Origin: Astrobacterium formosum
Lineage (GTDB): Bacteria > Pseudomonadota > Alphaproteobacteria > Rhizobiales > Xanthobacteraceae
NCBI GenBank assembly: GCA_030848545.1
Contig: JAVDCA010000026.1
Location: forward strand, 49,192 to 113,191
Length of the DNA stretch: 64,000 nt
Reading direction: 5' to 3'
A program made the position numbers and the translations under genes. Of this stretch, positions 48,101-57,939 are shown piece after piece (position 1 is the stretch's first letter; the number at the start of each line of letters is the position of its first letter). The notes beneath the pieces were generated by a model. It was not told the DNA's origin. It did no database searches and was given only the letters and a program-made list of their open reading frames with translations.

Positions 48101-48118
48101 TGCCCGCCTTTGCGGGCA
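48101..48118. other. Hairpin after rcdA
   Basis: TGCCCGC-CTTT-GCGGGCA forms a 7-bp stem 37 bases beyond the rcdA stop. It has no T-run on either strand; rpmE converges from the right. It may be a weak end signal. Confidence 0.35.
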
Positions 48119-48285
48119 GAACGCCGAATTGATCAACCGATTTCGTGTGCTTTTCAGCCCCGCCGCACCCGTCGCAAGGCGGCGCGCAAATGCGACAGCA
48201 CGCCTTCTCACCTCACGGTGGAGACGCACGTTCCTCCCCGTCCGCGGCCGCTTTTCGCTGGCGGCCGGCGGTTGGCGCCTTTCGG

Positions 48286-48513
48286 CTATTTCTTCAGGCC
48301 GATACCGGAAAACTTCTTCTGGAACCGGGACACGCGGCCGCCGCGGTCGAGCAGCTGCTGCTGGCCGCCGGTCCAGGCCGGATGCGACTTGGGATCGATG
48401 TCGAGGGACAGTTTGTCGCCCTCCTTGCCCCAGGTGGTCCGGATGGTGAATTCGGTGCCGTCGGTCATGGCGACCTTGACGGTATGATAGTCGGGGTGAA
48501 TGTCGGCCTTCAT
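48286..48513 (-). CDS. rpmE: 50S ribosomal protein L31
   Basis: L31 is a component of the large ribosomal subunit. The 75-residue product begins [20 protein letters not shown] and contains [21 protein letters not shown], the L31 signature. It lacks the CxxC zinc pairs of the other form, as usual for alphaproteobacteria. Start ATG 48511-48513; an 18-codon extension upstream is not conserved. It is divergent from the ABC exporter gene, an arrangement frequent in this order. Confidence 0.96.
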   Translation of the reverse strand: MKADIHPDYHTVKVAMTDGTEFTIRTTWGKEGDKLSLDIDPKSHPAWTGGQQQLLDRGGRVSRFQKKFSGIGLKK

Positions 48514-48735
48514 GACATATTTCCTTGTCGCCCCAAGGTTTTCGAGCTCGCTTGGCGGCGCGCGCAACGCGTCCTGTCGGAAAATTCGCGGGCTCTATAA
48601 CCCGGCCTGGACGCGGAAACAAGGTGGGTCGGGTTCCGCCATCCGGCTCGGTTGTCGGGTGGGTGTTCGGTAAGGCATTGTCGGCCACCGGCCACCGTCG
48701 AGGGGCCGCGGCAGACAGGTCCGGGGAATTTCCAC

Positions 48736-50544
48736 ATGAGCTTTTTGTCGGGGAGCGAAGGGCGCGGTCTCGGGACACCGGCGCCGGGCGTCGGCCGCGA
48801 ACGCGGCAAGCTCCGCCCTCTCATGATGCTCCTGCCCTATCTGGTCCGTTACCGGGGCCGGGCGGCGGCGGCGCTCTTAGCCCTCCTGGTCGCCTCGCTC
48901 GCCACCCTGGCGGTGCCGGTCGCGGTGCGCCGGATGATCGATTTCGGCTTCTCGCCCGAGCGCATCGGACTGATCGACCAGTACTTCTCGGTGATGATCG
49001 CGGTCGTGCTCATGCTCGCGGTGGCGAGCGCGCTGCGCTACTACTTCGTCACCACGCTGGGGGAACGGGTGGTTGCGGATTTGCGCTCCGCCGTGTTCGC
49101 CCATGTCACCCGGCTGTCCGCCGCCTTTTTCGACACCGCCCGCTCGGGCGAAATCCTCTCCCGGCTCACCGCCGATACGACCCAGATCAAGTCCGCGGTC
49201 GGCGCCTCGGTGTCGATCGCGCTGCGCAATTTCTTCCTGTTCTTCGGTTCCGCCGCCATGATGGTGGTGACGAGCCCGCGCCTGTCGGGCTTCGTCCTCG
49301 CCGCGATCCCGGTCATCGTGCTGCCGCTCGTCGGCTTCGGCCGCGCCGTGCGCCGCCGTTCGCGCGAAGCGCAGGATACCCTCGCCGACGCTTCCGCCTA
49401 TGCGTCCGAACTCATCGGCGCCGTGCGCACGCTCCAGGCCTTCACCAATGAGCGCCTCGCCGGCGCCCGCTTCTCCGGCGCCGTCGAACGCGCCTATGAT
49501 GCGGCGCTCAAGTCCACCCGCTCCCGCGCGGTCTTGACCGCCGTCGTGATCTTCCTGGTCTTCGCCAGCGTGGTCATGATCCTGTGGGTCGGCGCCCAGG
49601 ACGTGCTCGCGGGCCGCTTGACCGCCGGCACGCTCGGCCAGTTCGTCCTCTATGCGGTGTTCGCCGCCGGGGGCCTCGGTGAATTGTCGCAGGTCTGGGG
49701 CGAAATCTCCCAGGCGGCCGGCGCCGCCGAGCGGCTGGAGGAATTGTTGTCGGAAAAGCCCGCGGTCGCGGCGCCGACCCATCCAAAGCCGCTGCCTCTT
49801 CCGGCACGCGGCGCGGTCGCATTCAAGGACGTGCGCTTCGCCTATCCGGCACGGCCGCAATCGACGGTGCTCGACGGCATTTCGTTCGACGTCGTACCGG
49901 GCGAGAAGGTCGCGATCGTCGGCCCGTCGGGTGCCGGCAAGAGCACCATCTTCCATCTGCTGTTGCGCTACTACGATCCGGCGTCCGGCAGCGTCTGCCT
50001 CGACGGCGTGCCGCTGGTCGAAGCCGACCCGGACGAAGCCCGCCGCCGGATCGCGCTGGTGCCGCAGGACGTCGCCGTGTTCGCGGCGAGCATTGCCGAT
50101 AATATCCGCTTCGGCCGGCCGGACGCGAGCGACGCCGATATCGCGCACGCCGCCGAACTCGCTGCCGCGACCGAATTCATCACCCGTCTGCCGCAGGGAT
50201 TCGAGACCGAGATCGGCGAGCGCGGCATCACGCTCTCGGGTGGCCAGCGCCAGCGCATCGCCATCGCGCGCGCCATCCTGCGCGACGCCCCCCTCCTCCT
50301 GCTCGACGAGGCGACATCGTCGCTCGACGCCGAGAGCGAAGGCCTGGTGCAGGCGGCGCTCGACCGCCTGATGGCGAAGCGCACCACCCTCGTCATCGCC
50401 CACCGGCTCGCGACCGTACTCAAATGCGACCGCATCCTGGTGATGGACCAGGGCCGCATCGTCGAGGAAGGCACCCACGATCAGTTGGCGAGCGCCGGCG
50501 GACTCTATGCGCGGCTGGCCAGGATGCAGTTCGAGACGGCGTAG
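48736..50544 (+). CDS. ABC exporter, MsbA/lipid-type half transporter
   Basis: The 602-residue protein is an ABC half-exporter: six membrane helices (about 30-330) followed by an ATPase domain (about 355-590) with Walker [10 protein letters not shown], signature LSGGQRQR, Walker [11 protein letters not shown] and H-loop VIAHRLATV. Family flavour is MsbA-like (lipid or drug flippase), but the substrate is not shown by the sequence. Start ATG 48736 gives a 30-residue cytoplasmic leader; an upstream ATG at 48652 is not needed. It is divergent from rpmE. Confidence 0.92.
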   Translation: MSFLSGSEGRGLGTPAPGVGRERGKLRPLMMLLPYLVRYRGRAAAALLALLVASLATLAVPVAVRRMIDFGFSPERIGLIDQYFSVMIAVVLMLAVASALRYYFVTTLGERVVADLRSAVFAHVTRLSAAFFDTARSGEILSRLTADTTQIKSAVGASVSIALRNFFLFFGSAAMMVVTSPRLSGFVLAAIPVIVLPLVGFGRAVRRRSREAQDTLADASAYASELIGAVRTLQAFTNERLAGARFSGAVERAYDAALKSTRSRAVLTAVVIFLVFASVVMILWVGAQDVLAGRLTAGTLGQFVLYAVFAAGGLGELSQVWGEISQAAGAAERLEELLSEKPAVAAPTHPKPLPLPARGAVAFKDVRFAYPARPQSTVLDGISFDVVPGEKVAIVGPSGAGKSTIFHLLLRYYDPASGSVCLDGVPLVEADPDEARRRIALVPQDVAVFAASIADNIRFGRPDASDADIAHAAELAAATEFITRLPQGFETEIGERGITLSGGQRQRIAIARAILRDAPLLLLDEATSSLDAESEGLVQAALDRLMAKRTTLVIAHRLATVLKCDRILVMDQGRIVEEGTHDQLASAGGLYARLARMQFETA

Positions 50545-50989
50545 AAATACGGACCAAGACGCCGGCGCAGACCCGATCCCAATCCTCGTCGACATCGGCT
50601 CGCCGTTATGAAGAGCGAAGAACGCGGCACTTCGGCGGCACGGACAACGAGCCGGATTACTTCGCTGATTTCGCGATGAAGGGAAGGACCGCGCCGGTCA
50701 TGATCCTGGACGACTGGTTCAACTCGCCAGCGTGACGATAGTGGTCGCAACGGTGCGCTGGATGGCGCGGCCATCATGCGCGCAAATACGGATCGCCATT
50801 GCCACCGCCGTCGTCTCCGAACAATTTCGCGAACCAAATCATTGTTCGTGAAGGACTCGCGCGGCCGCGCGACGGATTGCCGCGCCTTCGTCTCCTCAGA
50901 CCCTGCACCCATTATTGGGCAGAAGGCGGATAACCGCCGTGCTACCTGCTCATAAATACCCAAAACGCCAATATGGTGAGGGCAGAGGA
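50545..50989. promoter_or_regulatory. Upstream region of the molybdoenzyme gene
   Basis: No gene is supported in these 445 bases. The promoter of the molybdoenzyme operon must lie here. The notable element is the 31-base inverted repeat at 50818-50848 (listed separately); the 60 bases before the start are A+T-richer than the rest. Confidence 0.5.
50818..50848. promoter_or_regulatory. Inverted repeat, possible operator of the molybdoenzyme operon
   Basis: Arms CGAACAAT and ATTGTTCG are exact complements, 15 bases apart, and end 141 bases before the start codon. The wide spacing is unusual for a single CRP/FNR dimer (normally 4-6 bases between half-sites), so it may bind another protein or two dimers. 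Confidence 0.4.
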
Positions 50990-53389
50990 ATGACGAAGTA
51001 TATTCCCGGCACGTCGCCGGACGGCAGAATAACGCGACGCTGGTTTCTCCAAGGCGTCGGCACCATCGCGGTGACATATTCTGCCGGAGCAGGCGGCATT
51101 CTCAGCCTCACCGGCCCGTCGGCGCAGGCCGCCGACGACGACAAGGTCAAGTACATCCATAGCTGCTGCACGGTCAACTGCACGTCCCGCTGCCATCTCA
51201 AGGGGCACGTCAAGGGTGGACGCATCGTCGCCGTGACCCCCGGCCGCCTGCCGGGCCGGGACGATTATCCGAGCGCCTGCCTGCGCGGAATGAGCTACGC
51301 ACAGCGGCTGCAGGATCCCAAGCAACGCGTCCTCTTTCCCATGAAGCGTGTCGGCGAACGGGGCGAGGGAAAATTCGAGCAGATCAGCTGGGACGAGGCC
51401 TTCGACATCATCGCCACCAAGCTCAAGGAGACGCGGGAGAAGCACGGACCACAAGCGGCCTCGTTCTGGACGATGTCGGGTAACCTGGCCAAGCTGGCGT
51501 GGGAATCGACGACCCGCCTGGGTTTCACATTCGGGGGCACCACCTACAGCAGCGAAGGGCTCATGGGCGACCACGGCGCCAGCATGGGCATGGAGCTCGT
51601 CTTCGGTCAGCAGCGCGGCGGTCACGATACTCGCGACTACATGAACTCCAAGCTGATCATCCTGTGGGGACGCAATCTCGCCGACACCCACACGAGCGAG
51701 CTGCGCTACATCATCAAGGCGCGCGAGAACGGCGCCAAGGTCGTCGTCATCGATCCACGACAATGCAGCAGCGCGGCCGTGGCCGACCAGTGGATTCCGA
51801 TCCGGCCACAGACCGATCCCGCCCTTGCGCTGGGGATGATCAACTACATGATCTCCCGCAATCTGCACGACGTCGCCTGGCTCAAGGCCAACAGCTGCGC
51901 GCCCCTCCTGGTGCGCGATGACGACGGCCAGTACCTGCGCATCGACAGCGCCTACGCGGTGTGGGACGAAAAATCCAAGAAGGTGGTTCCCGTCGGGACG
52001 GCTGGTGCCGATCCGGCCATCGCCGGCGAATATGTCGGCGCAAACGGCGTGAAGTGCCATCCGTCCTTCGTCGATCTGGCCCGTGAGGCCGCCAAGTATT
52101 CGATCAAGACGACGGCCGACATCTGCGGGCTCGAAGAGGCGGTCGTGGAGCAACTCGCCCACGAATACGCGACCATGAAGCCGGCCGGCATCCGCATGGG
52201 ACAGGGCATGCAGCGGGTTTACAACGCCCACACGCCTTTCCGGGCAGTGGCGACCCTGGCCGCCGTCGCCGGCTACATCGGCGTCCCCGGTGGCGGCGCC
52301 TCACACATGGGCGGGACGGCCTCGATCAACCCTATTCCCGGCGTGACCGTGCCCGACTTCAATTTCGCCGAATGGGCCAATACCGGCGGCAAGCCGCGCA
52401 TCCAGAAGAGCAGCTCGCAATTCTACAACATGGCCGAGAACGGCGAAATCAAGTTCCTCTGGATCGCCGTGTCCAATCTCATCAATCAGTCGCCCGACGC
52501 CAACCGGGTCATCAAGAAGGTTCTGCCCAACATCCCATTCATCGTCGACGTCGACCCATTCTGGACGTGGACCGGCAAATACGCCGACCTCGTCCTGCCG
52601 GGCAAGACCCATTGGGAGGTCTGGGACGTACTGGTCCGTTCGCCATGGGTCATGCTCGACCAGCCGGCCATCCCGACCATGGGCGAGAGCAAGTCGGATT
52701 GCGAAATCTGCACGGAAGTCGCCAAGCGGATCGGCCTGGAAAGCCTGTGGAACAAGACCGACGAGCAATGGGTGCGGACATTCCTCACCTCGAAGCACCC
52801 GGCATTTGCGGCCTTCAAGTGGGACAACTTCGTGAAAGAGGGCATCTTCGCCCGCTCCGACGGCATTTTCGATCCGGTGTTCTCGTTCAAGGATCAGAAG
52901 TACAAGACCCCGACCGGAAAATTCGAGTTCTACTCGGAAAAGCTGAAGAGGTTCGACCAGCAGGTCCCCACCTACACGCGGATGCTCGAAGATCCGAAAG
53001 GGGAGCGCGGGCGGAAATATCCGTTGGTCTGCATCAACTATCACGACCGCCTGAACGTGCACAGCCAGCACATGCTCTATTCGGCGCTGAAGCTCGTGCA
53101 GTCCGAGCCACTGGTCCAGATCAACACGACGGACGCCCGCGCCCGCGGCATCAGCGACGGAGCCCGGGTCAGAGTCTTCAATGACCGCGGCAGCTGCGTC
53201 CTCAAGGCCTTTGTGACCGAAGGAATCGTGCCCGGCACGGTCGGCATCGCCAATGGCTGGACGCCCGACCAGTACATCGAAGGCAACAATCAGAACCTGA
53301 CCCATCTGACCCTCAACCCGGTCGAGGAGGCCATCAGCCAGACGAACTCCGCCTTCTACGACGTGCTGGTCGAGATTCAGAACGCTTAA
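50990..53389 (+). CDS. Tat-exported molybdopterin oxidoreductase (DmsA-like)
   Basis: This catalytic subunit of the DMSO-reductase superfamily has 799 residues. A twin-arginine signal (ITRRWFLQG, Arg16-Arg17) is followed by a [4Fe-4S] site with C60-x3-C64-x3-C68-x28-C97, as in DmsA-like reductases. The central molybdopterin domains contain the segment GDHGASMG near residue 200, where the Mo-ligand residue (Ser in DmsA) is expected, and VIDPRQCSSAAVAD. The C-terminal dinucleotide-binding domain holds GIANGWTPDQY. It could be a reductase of an S- or N-oxide or an aromatic dehydroxylase; the sequence does not say which. Start ATG 50990 has AGAGGA in front. The Fe-S subunit follows after 14 bases. 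Confidence 0.9.
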   Translation: MTKYIPGTSPDGRITRRWFLQGVGTIAVTYSAGAGGILSLTGPSAQAADDDKVKYIHSCCTVNCTSRCHLKGHVKGGRIVAVTPGRLPGRDDYPSACLRGMSYAQRLQDPKQRVLFPMKRVGERGEGKFEQISWDEAFDIIATKLKETREKHGPQAASFWTMSGNLAKLAWESTTRLGFTFGGTTYSSEGLMGDHGASMGMELVFGQQRGGHDTRDYMNSKLIILWGRNLADTHTSELRYIIKARENGAKVVVIDPRQCSSAAVADQWIPIRPQTDPALALGMINYMISRNLHDVAWLKANSCAPLLVRDDDGQYLRIDSAYAVWDEKSKKVVPVGTAGADPAIAGEYVGANGVKCHPSFVDLAREAAKYSIKTTADICGLEEAVVEQLAHEYATMKPAGIRMGQGMQRVYNAHTPFRAVATLAAVAGYIGVPGGGASHMGGTASINPIPGVTVPDFNFAEWANTGGKPRIQKSSSQFYNMAENGEIKFLWIAVSNLINQSPDANRVIKKVLPNIPFIVDVDPFWTWTGKYADLVLPGKTHWEVWDVLVRSPWVMLDQPAIPTMGESKSDCEICTEVAKRIGLESLWNKTDEQWVRTFLTSKHPAFAAFKWDNFVKEGIFARSDGIFDPVFSFKDQKYKTPTGKFEFYSEKLKRFDQQVPTYTRMLEDPKGERGRKYPLVCINYHDRLNVHSQHMLYSALKLVQSEPLVQINTTDARARGISDGARVRVFNDRGSCVLKAFVTEGIVPGTVGIANGWTPDQYIEGNNQNLTHLTLNPVEEAISQTNSAFYDVLVEIQNA

Positions 53390-53403
53390 AGGGGACACGA
53401 ATT

Positions 53404-53967
53404 ATGTCGACCAAACAATATGCCATGGTGATCGACACGACGCGGTGCGTCGGCTGTCAGACCTGCGTTGTCGGTTGCAAGATCAACTACCAGGTGCCGG
53501 GCAACTCGTCCCTGTGCCGCGTCGAGACGATCGGCAGCAAACAGATGTACAAGCCGACCGGCACCTTTCCGCATCCCGTGCTCGCCTTCCGGCCGCTGCT
53601 GTGCAACCACTGCGTCGATGCACCGTGCGTCAAGAACTGTCCCACCGGCGCGATGCACAAGGACGCGAACGGGATCGTGTCCATTACTCGCGATGTCTGC
53701 ATCGGCTGCGGCACCTGCATCCGTTCCTGTCCCTACGGCATGCCCGTTCTCAACCAGGAAAAGAAGAAGATGGAGAAGTGCGACTTCTGCATGGAACGCG
53801 TCGAAGTGGGCGAGAAACCCTACTGCGTGGAAGCGTGTCCAGCCGAAGCGCGTATTTTCGGCGTCATCAGCGATCCGAACAGCGAATTGTCCAGACTGGT
53901 CGCGACCAAGCACGCAAAGCCGTTAACGCCCGAGTACGGCACCAGGCCATCGGTCTACTACATCTGA
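53404..53967 (+). CDS. Four-cluster Fe-S subunit (DmsB-like)
   Basis: The 187-residue protein carries 16 Cys in four ferredoxin-type sets: C15/18/21/25, C67/70/75/79, C99/102/105/109 and C126/129/141/145, the DmsB/NrfC plan for four [4Fe-4S] clusters. It has no signal peptide and would be carried by the catalytic subunit through the Tat system. Normally a membrane anchor of the DmsC or NrfD type follows; none is found in the window, so the electron donor is unknown. AAAGGGG precedes the start. Confidence 0.93.
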   Translation: MSTKQYAMVIDTTRCVGCQTCVVGCKINYQVPGNSSLCRVETIGSKQMYKPTGTFPHPVLAFRPLLCNHCVDAPCVKNCPTGAMHKDANGIVSITRDVCIGCGTCIRSCPYGMPVLNQEKKKMEKCDFCMERVEVGEKPYCVEACPAEARIFGVISDPNSELSRLVATKHAKPLTPEYGTRPSVYYI

Positions 53968-54493
53968 CCTGATGCCGAGAGCCGGCCTGGCCGCTAGGCC
54001 GGCATGCGGACGTACCATGGTCCTCGTCGGGGAGACGCAACCGATCGGCAGATAAGGCTTGTCGGAGCTGTGGACCGCAACGCGTCGGCACCGCGTCCTT
54101 CCGGTGACGTTTGTCGGCCGGGCGCCGACACGTCAGCGGCGGGGCAATGGTGCGAGTACACCATCGAGACCATGGCGCTGCGATCCGGATGCCGGGAGTG
54201 ATATGCGATTGCGGACCTGGACGGCGTCAGGAAAGCTTCGGAAAATGATCGATCGAGCAAGACAATGCGCGACCCCCGAGCACAACCGACGGTCCAACGA
54301 CGATGCTCCCGGTCCCGCCATCCCACAGTCCGCCCAATCACACGGCAGGCTGGAGGTGCCTGCCCGCACCGGTTCATGGTCCGGCATGCCGCCGACACGG
54401 TGATGCCTTCAGCATCCGGCGCTCCGATGCACCGCGCCGGTCCGCGAACTACCGCGCCCCCGCCCCTCGCGGCGGGACGGACGAGGGACCGAC
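53968..54493. other. 526-base gap between the Fe-S gene and the CRP/FNR regulator
   Basis: No credible gene, FNR box (TTGAT-N4-ATCAA) or terminator was seen. The regulator promoter should be here. Short frames give Arg/Pro-rich translations only. Confidence 0.5.
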
Positions 54494-55168
54494 ATGCCGG
54501 TTATGATCAAACACGAAGCGCCCTCATGTCTGCAGGACATCTTCCGCAAGGAGCTCGTCCCCTGCACGTCGCGACATCTGCGCAAGGGCGAGCTTCTCTG
54601 GCACGACAAGGAGCCGCATCGTTACTGCTATCTGATCCGCACCGGACTGATCAAACTCTATGTCGTCACCGCCGAGGGTCGGGAAAAAACCCTGTTCTTC
54701 TATACGAACGGCACCCTGCTCGGATTCCAGAACCTCTCCAACGTCAAGCAGACGATTACGGCTGCGGTGGCGATGCTTCCGACCACGCTCTACGCCACCG
54801 ATTTTGCGAGGTTCTACGGGTTCATCCTCAACGATTACAAATACACCCGGGCGCTGACTGAATATCTCTTCTACCATATGGCCGCGGAAGCCCAGGAGAT
54901 CGTCGATGTCTCCCTTTCCGGCACCGACGAGAGACTGGCGGCGCTGCTGGTAATCCTGGCCGAGGAATATCTCGGGTGCTGCCAGGGCGAGGTGCTCATC
55001 CCTCTGAACAACGATGAACTGGCCAGCATGATCGGGGCGTGCCGCAACAGCATCTACAACGCCCTGTCGGGATTCCAAAAGCAGAAGCTCATCAGGAAGC
55101 ACCGGGGCAATGTGGAGATCGTCGATCTCGAACGCTTGCGCGAGATGCAAAAGACACGTCGCACATAG
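54494..55168 (+). CDS. CRP/FNR-family regulator (CprK-like)
   Basis: The 224-residue protein has a cyclic-nucleotide-type beta domain (about 25-115) and a C-terminal winged helix (about 145-215), with NDELASMIGACRNSIYNALSGFQK as the DNA-contact helix-turn-helix. It has no FNR-type N-terminal Cys cluster, and the beta domain resembles CprK of halorespiring bacteria, which senses a small aromatic ligand. By position it should control the molybdoenzyme pair upstream and the MFS gene 27 bases downstream. ATG 54494 is preceded by GAGGGACCGAC. The ligand is unknown. Confidence 0.85.
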   Translation: MPVMIKHEAPSCLQDIFRKELVPCTSRHLRKGELLWHDKEPHRYCYLIRTGLIKLYVVTAEGREKTLFFYTNGTLLGFQNLSNVKQTITAAVAMLPTTLYATDFARFYGFILNDYKYTRALTEYLFYHMAAEAQEIVDVSLSGTDERLAALLVILAEEYLGCCQGEVLIPLNNDELASMIGACRNSIYNALSGFQKQKLIRKHRGNVEIVDLERLREMQKTRRT

Positions 55169-55195
55169 CGATCACGGTCGAGGCGAGGCAAGGCC

Positions 55196-56374
55196 GTGAG
55201 CAGAGAGTATTTCGCGCTGCTGTTCTCCGCATTCTTCATCTATTCCTGCAACACCGTCTTCATGGTGGCGACACCGCTGTTCGTCATCCGGCTCGGCAGC
55301 ACGGAGATGATGGCGGGAACGCAGGCGACGCTGTTCCTGTCGGTCGCGGTTTTTCTGCGCTTCTTCTTCGGCCCCCTGGCCGACGCCTACGGACGGCGCG
55401 TGCCGTTATTGCTGGGCAGCGCGGTCTATCTCCTCACGGCGCTCGGTTTCTTCTGCGCCACGGAACTCTGGCAGGTATTCGCGCTGCGGCTGGTTCAGGC
55501 GATCGGCCTCGCCGCGTTCTTTCCAGCGGCGATCGCGACGGCCGCGGCGTATGGCGGAACGGCCCGCAAGGGGACCTTCATCGGCCTCTTGCGCCTCGCG
55601 GCGTCCATGTCCCTGATGGCCGGCCCGGTCGGTGCCCTGTATCTGATCGACCATCACGGCTATGGCCCGTTCTTTGGGAGCACGGCCGTGGCGGCGTTGA
55701 TCGGCATGCTGGCGATCCTTTGCGTGTCGGCGCGGGGGATCGGCAGCGCGACCGACGGCCCGCCGAACGACGCCGGCGCGGATTTCCAACGGCGGCTGAA
55801 TTTTTTGCCGCTGCTGGCGAAGTACCCGCTGATCCTCGCCGTCACCTTCGCGGCCGCGGCCGGCTACGGCAGCTTCATGTCGTTCGCCGCATTGTTCGTG
55901 AAGTCCTCCGGCAGTGTGCTCAACGCCGGGCTCTTCTTCACCCTGTTCTCGGTTGGCGGCATTATAGCCAACGGCACTGTCGGCTGGCTGTCAGATCATG
56001 CTGGCCGGCTGCGATCGATCCTGTGCACAGTGCTGTGCCTCGGAGCCGGGACGATCCTTTTCGCCCTCCTTCCCTACCAAGCAACCTGCTTCTACCCGGC
56101 CGGCCTGCTGGCGGGAGCCGGCTATTACGGCAGCATCGTCGTCCTGATGGCATGGACGACCGATCGGGTCGATGCCGCGCAACGCACGGCGGCGCTGTCC
56201 TTGCAGCAGAATGCGCTCGATGCCGGCATCGCCGTCGGCAGCATGGTATTCGGCGCCCTGCAGGCCTATGCCAACGATTACGCTTTGTTGTTCGGAGGCT
56301 TGGGACTGCTCTACCTTTTCGTCGCGGTACTGATCGGATATTGCGGGAAAACAAGTAAGACGGTCAGCGGGTGA
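55196..56374 (+). CDS. MFS transporter of the molybdoenzyme module
   Basis: The 392-residue protein has about 12 membrane helices and the MFS loop GPLADAYGRRVPLLLG between helices 2 and 3. It starts at GTG 55196, 27 bases after the CRP/FNR gene, preceded by GGCAAGG, and is probably co-transcribed with the regulator. A role in uptake or release of the substrate of the molybdoenzyme is likely from context; MFS genes accompany similar orphan molybdoenzymes (aromatic dehydroxylases) in anaerobes. Confidence 0.85.
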   Translation: MSREYFALLFSAFFIYSCNTVFMVATPLFVIRLGSTEMMAGTQATLFLSVAVFLRFFFGPLADAYGRRVPLLLGSAVYLLTALGFFCATELWQVFALRLVQAIGLAAFFPAAIATAAAYGGTARKGTFIGLLRLAASMSLMAGPVGALYLIDHHGYGPFFGSTAVAALIGMLAILCVSARGIGSATDGPPNDAGADFQRRLNFLPLLAKYPLILAVTFAAAAGYGSFMSFAALFVKSSGSVLNAGLFFTLFSVGGIIANGTVGWLSDHAGRLRSILCTVLCLGAGTILFALLPYQATCFYPAGLLAGAGYYGSIVVLMAWTTDRVDAAQRTAALSLQQNALDAGIAVGSMVFGALQAYANDYALLFGGLGLLYLFVAVLIGYCGKTSKTVSG

Positions 56375-56482
56375 TCGGTTCGGTCCGCAATGACGATGCG
56401 GACGTTTGCCTCTCAGCCCGCGGTCCTCACCGCGCACCTTCGCCTTGGTGTTGCCCCACACCGTGCTATTAATCCGCCCGCC

Positions 56483-57892
56483 ATGACCTTGCCGGGATCC
56501 CTGATCGCCGCCGGCGCGCAAGCGCCGGCGAAATCGTCCGTGTGGCGGCTCGAATTCATCGAGACCGTGCGGCTTGCCGTGCCGATGGCGCTGACCCAGC
56601 TCGGCCAGGTCGCCATGATGACCACCGACCTCGCCCTGATCGGTCGAATCGGCGACGAGGCGGTGGCCGCAGCCGCGCTCACCCATACGGTGTTTTTCAG
56701 CGTCTTCGTGCTCGGTCTCGGCCTCGTGTCGGCCGTGGCGCCGCTCGCCGCGCAGGCCTACGGGGCGCGCCAGCCGAGGCTGGTGCGGCGTTCGCTGCGG
56801 GTCGGGCTGTGGGTGGCCGTGGCCACCGGCATTCCGGCGACTGCCGCCCTCCTGATCGGCGGCGAGCCGCTCCTCCTGGCAACCGGACAGAGCGCCACCA
56901 CGGCGGCGCTTGCCGGGCACTATCTCGATGGCCTCGCTTGGTCGCTGCTGCCGTCGTGGTGCTTCATCGCGCTGCGCAGTTTCATGGGCGCAGTCAACCG
57001 GCCGGAGCCGGCCCTGTGGATCACGCTTGCGGCGATCCCGGCCAACGGGGCGCTGGCCTATGCGCTCATTCACGGGGCGTTCGGTCTGCCGTCCCTCGGC
57101 CTTCTCGGGGCCGGGCTCGCCACCACGCTGGTCGCCATCGGGATGTGCATCGCCGTCGCCTGGGTCGCCTCGGCCCGCCGTCCCTTCCGCAAATACCGCG
57201 TATTCGGCCGCTTCTGGCGGGCCGACTGGCCGCTGGGCGCGCGGCTGGTCAAGATCGGGGCGCCAATCTCCGGCGCCATCGCGCTGGAATTCGGCATGTT
57301 TGGCGCCGCCGCGCTGCTGATGGGCCGGATCGGCACCACCGCGCTCGCCGCCCACCAGATTGCGCTCCAGGTCGCCAGCATCATGTTCATGGTGCCGCTC
57401 GGCATTTCCCTGGCGGCGACCGTACGGGTCGGTCAGGCGGTCGGCCGGTGCGATTCCCGCGCGGCGCGCCGGGCCGGCTTCGCCGCCATCGTGCTCGGGG
57501 GCGCGTTCATGGCCACGATGACGCTCCTGGTCGCCTTGACGCGTCACGACATTCCCCACTTCTTCCTGGGCAGCGACACGAGCGCCGCCGAGACCGCCCG
57601 GCTGGTCGCCTCGCTGTTGGTCCTGGGGGCGAGCTTCTTCATCTTCGACGGCATCCAGACGGTCGCCAACGGTGCCCTGCGCGGCCGCAACGACACCCGC
57701 GTGCCGCTTCTCTTCGCGGCGCTGAGCTTCTGGGCGATCGGCTTCCCATTCTGCTACGGCTTCGGTTTCCCGGCCGGTCTCGGCCCGACGGGGGTCTGGA
57801 TCGGCCTGACCATCGGACTCGTGGTCTATGCCAGCCTGCTGGTGTGGCGCTTCCACGCCCTGACCCGCGGCCGCAAGCCGTTGATCCCCTGA
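56483..57892 (+). CDS. MATE-family efflux transporter (NorM-like)
   Basis: The 469-residue product is a multidrug/sodium or proton antiporter with two six-helix halves. The family phrases [21 protein letters not shown] near the start and [20 protein letters not shown] near residue 290 are clear. ATG 56483 was chosen over the longer frame from 56390. It is followed after 47 bases by an RNA methyltransferase gene and a hairpin between them. Confidence 0.9.
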   Translation: MTLPGSLIAAGAQAPAKSSVWRLEFIETVRLAVPMALTQLGQVAMMTTDLALIGRIGDEAVAAAALTHTVFFSVFVLGLGLVSAVAPLAAQAYGARQPRLVRRSLRVGLWVAVATGIPATAALLIGGEPLLLATGQSATTAALAGHYLDGLAWSLLPSWCFIALRSFMGAVNRPEPALWITLAAIPANGALAYALIHGAFGLPSLGLLGAGLATTLVAIGMCIAVAWVASARRPFRKYRVFGRFWRADWPLGARLVKIGAPISGAIALEFGMFGAAALLMGRIGTTALAAHQIALQVASIMFMVPLGISLAATVRVGQAVGRCDSRAARRAGFAAIVLGGAFMATMTLLVALTRHDIPHFFLGSDTSAAETARLVASLLVLGASFFIFDGIQTVANGALRGRNDTRVPLLFAALSFWAIGFPFCYGFGFPAGLGPTGVWIGLTIGLVVYASLLVWRFHALTRGRKPLIP

Positions 57893-57909
57893 ACGGCACC
57901 GGGCTTTAC

Positions 57910-57927
57910 GCCCCGCACCCGCGGGGC
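57910..57927. other. Hairpin in the gap before the RNA methyltransferase
   Basis: GCCCCGC-ACCC-GCGGGGC forms a 7-bp stem 12 bases before the next start codon, between the MATE stop and that gene. No ribosome-binding site is obvious in front of the ATG, so the stem may affect translation. Confidence 0.4.
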
Positions 57928-57939
57928 TATTCGCACCCC

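Noticed and set aside
53968..54493. Small genes in the gap before the CRP/FNR regulator
   Set aside because: Short frames give Arg/Pro-rich products without ribosome sites or family features.
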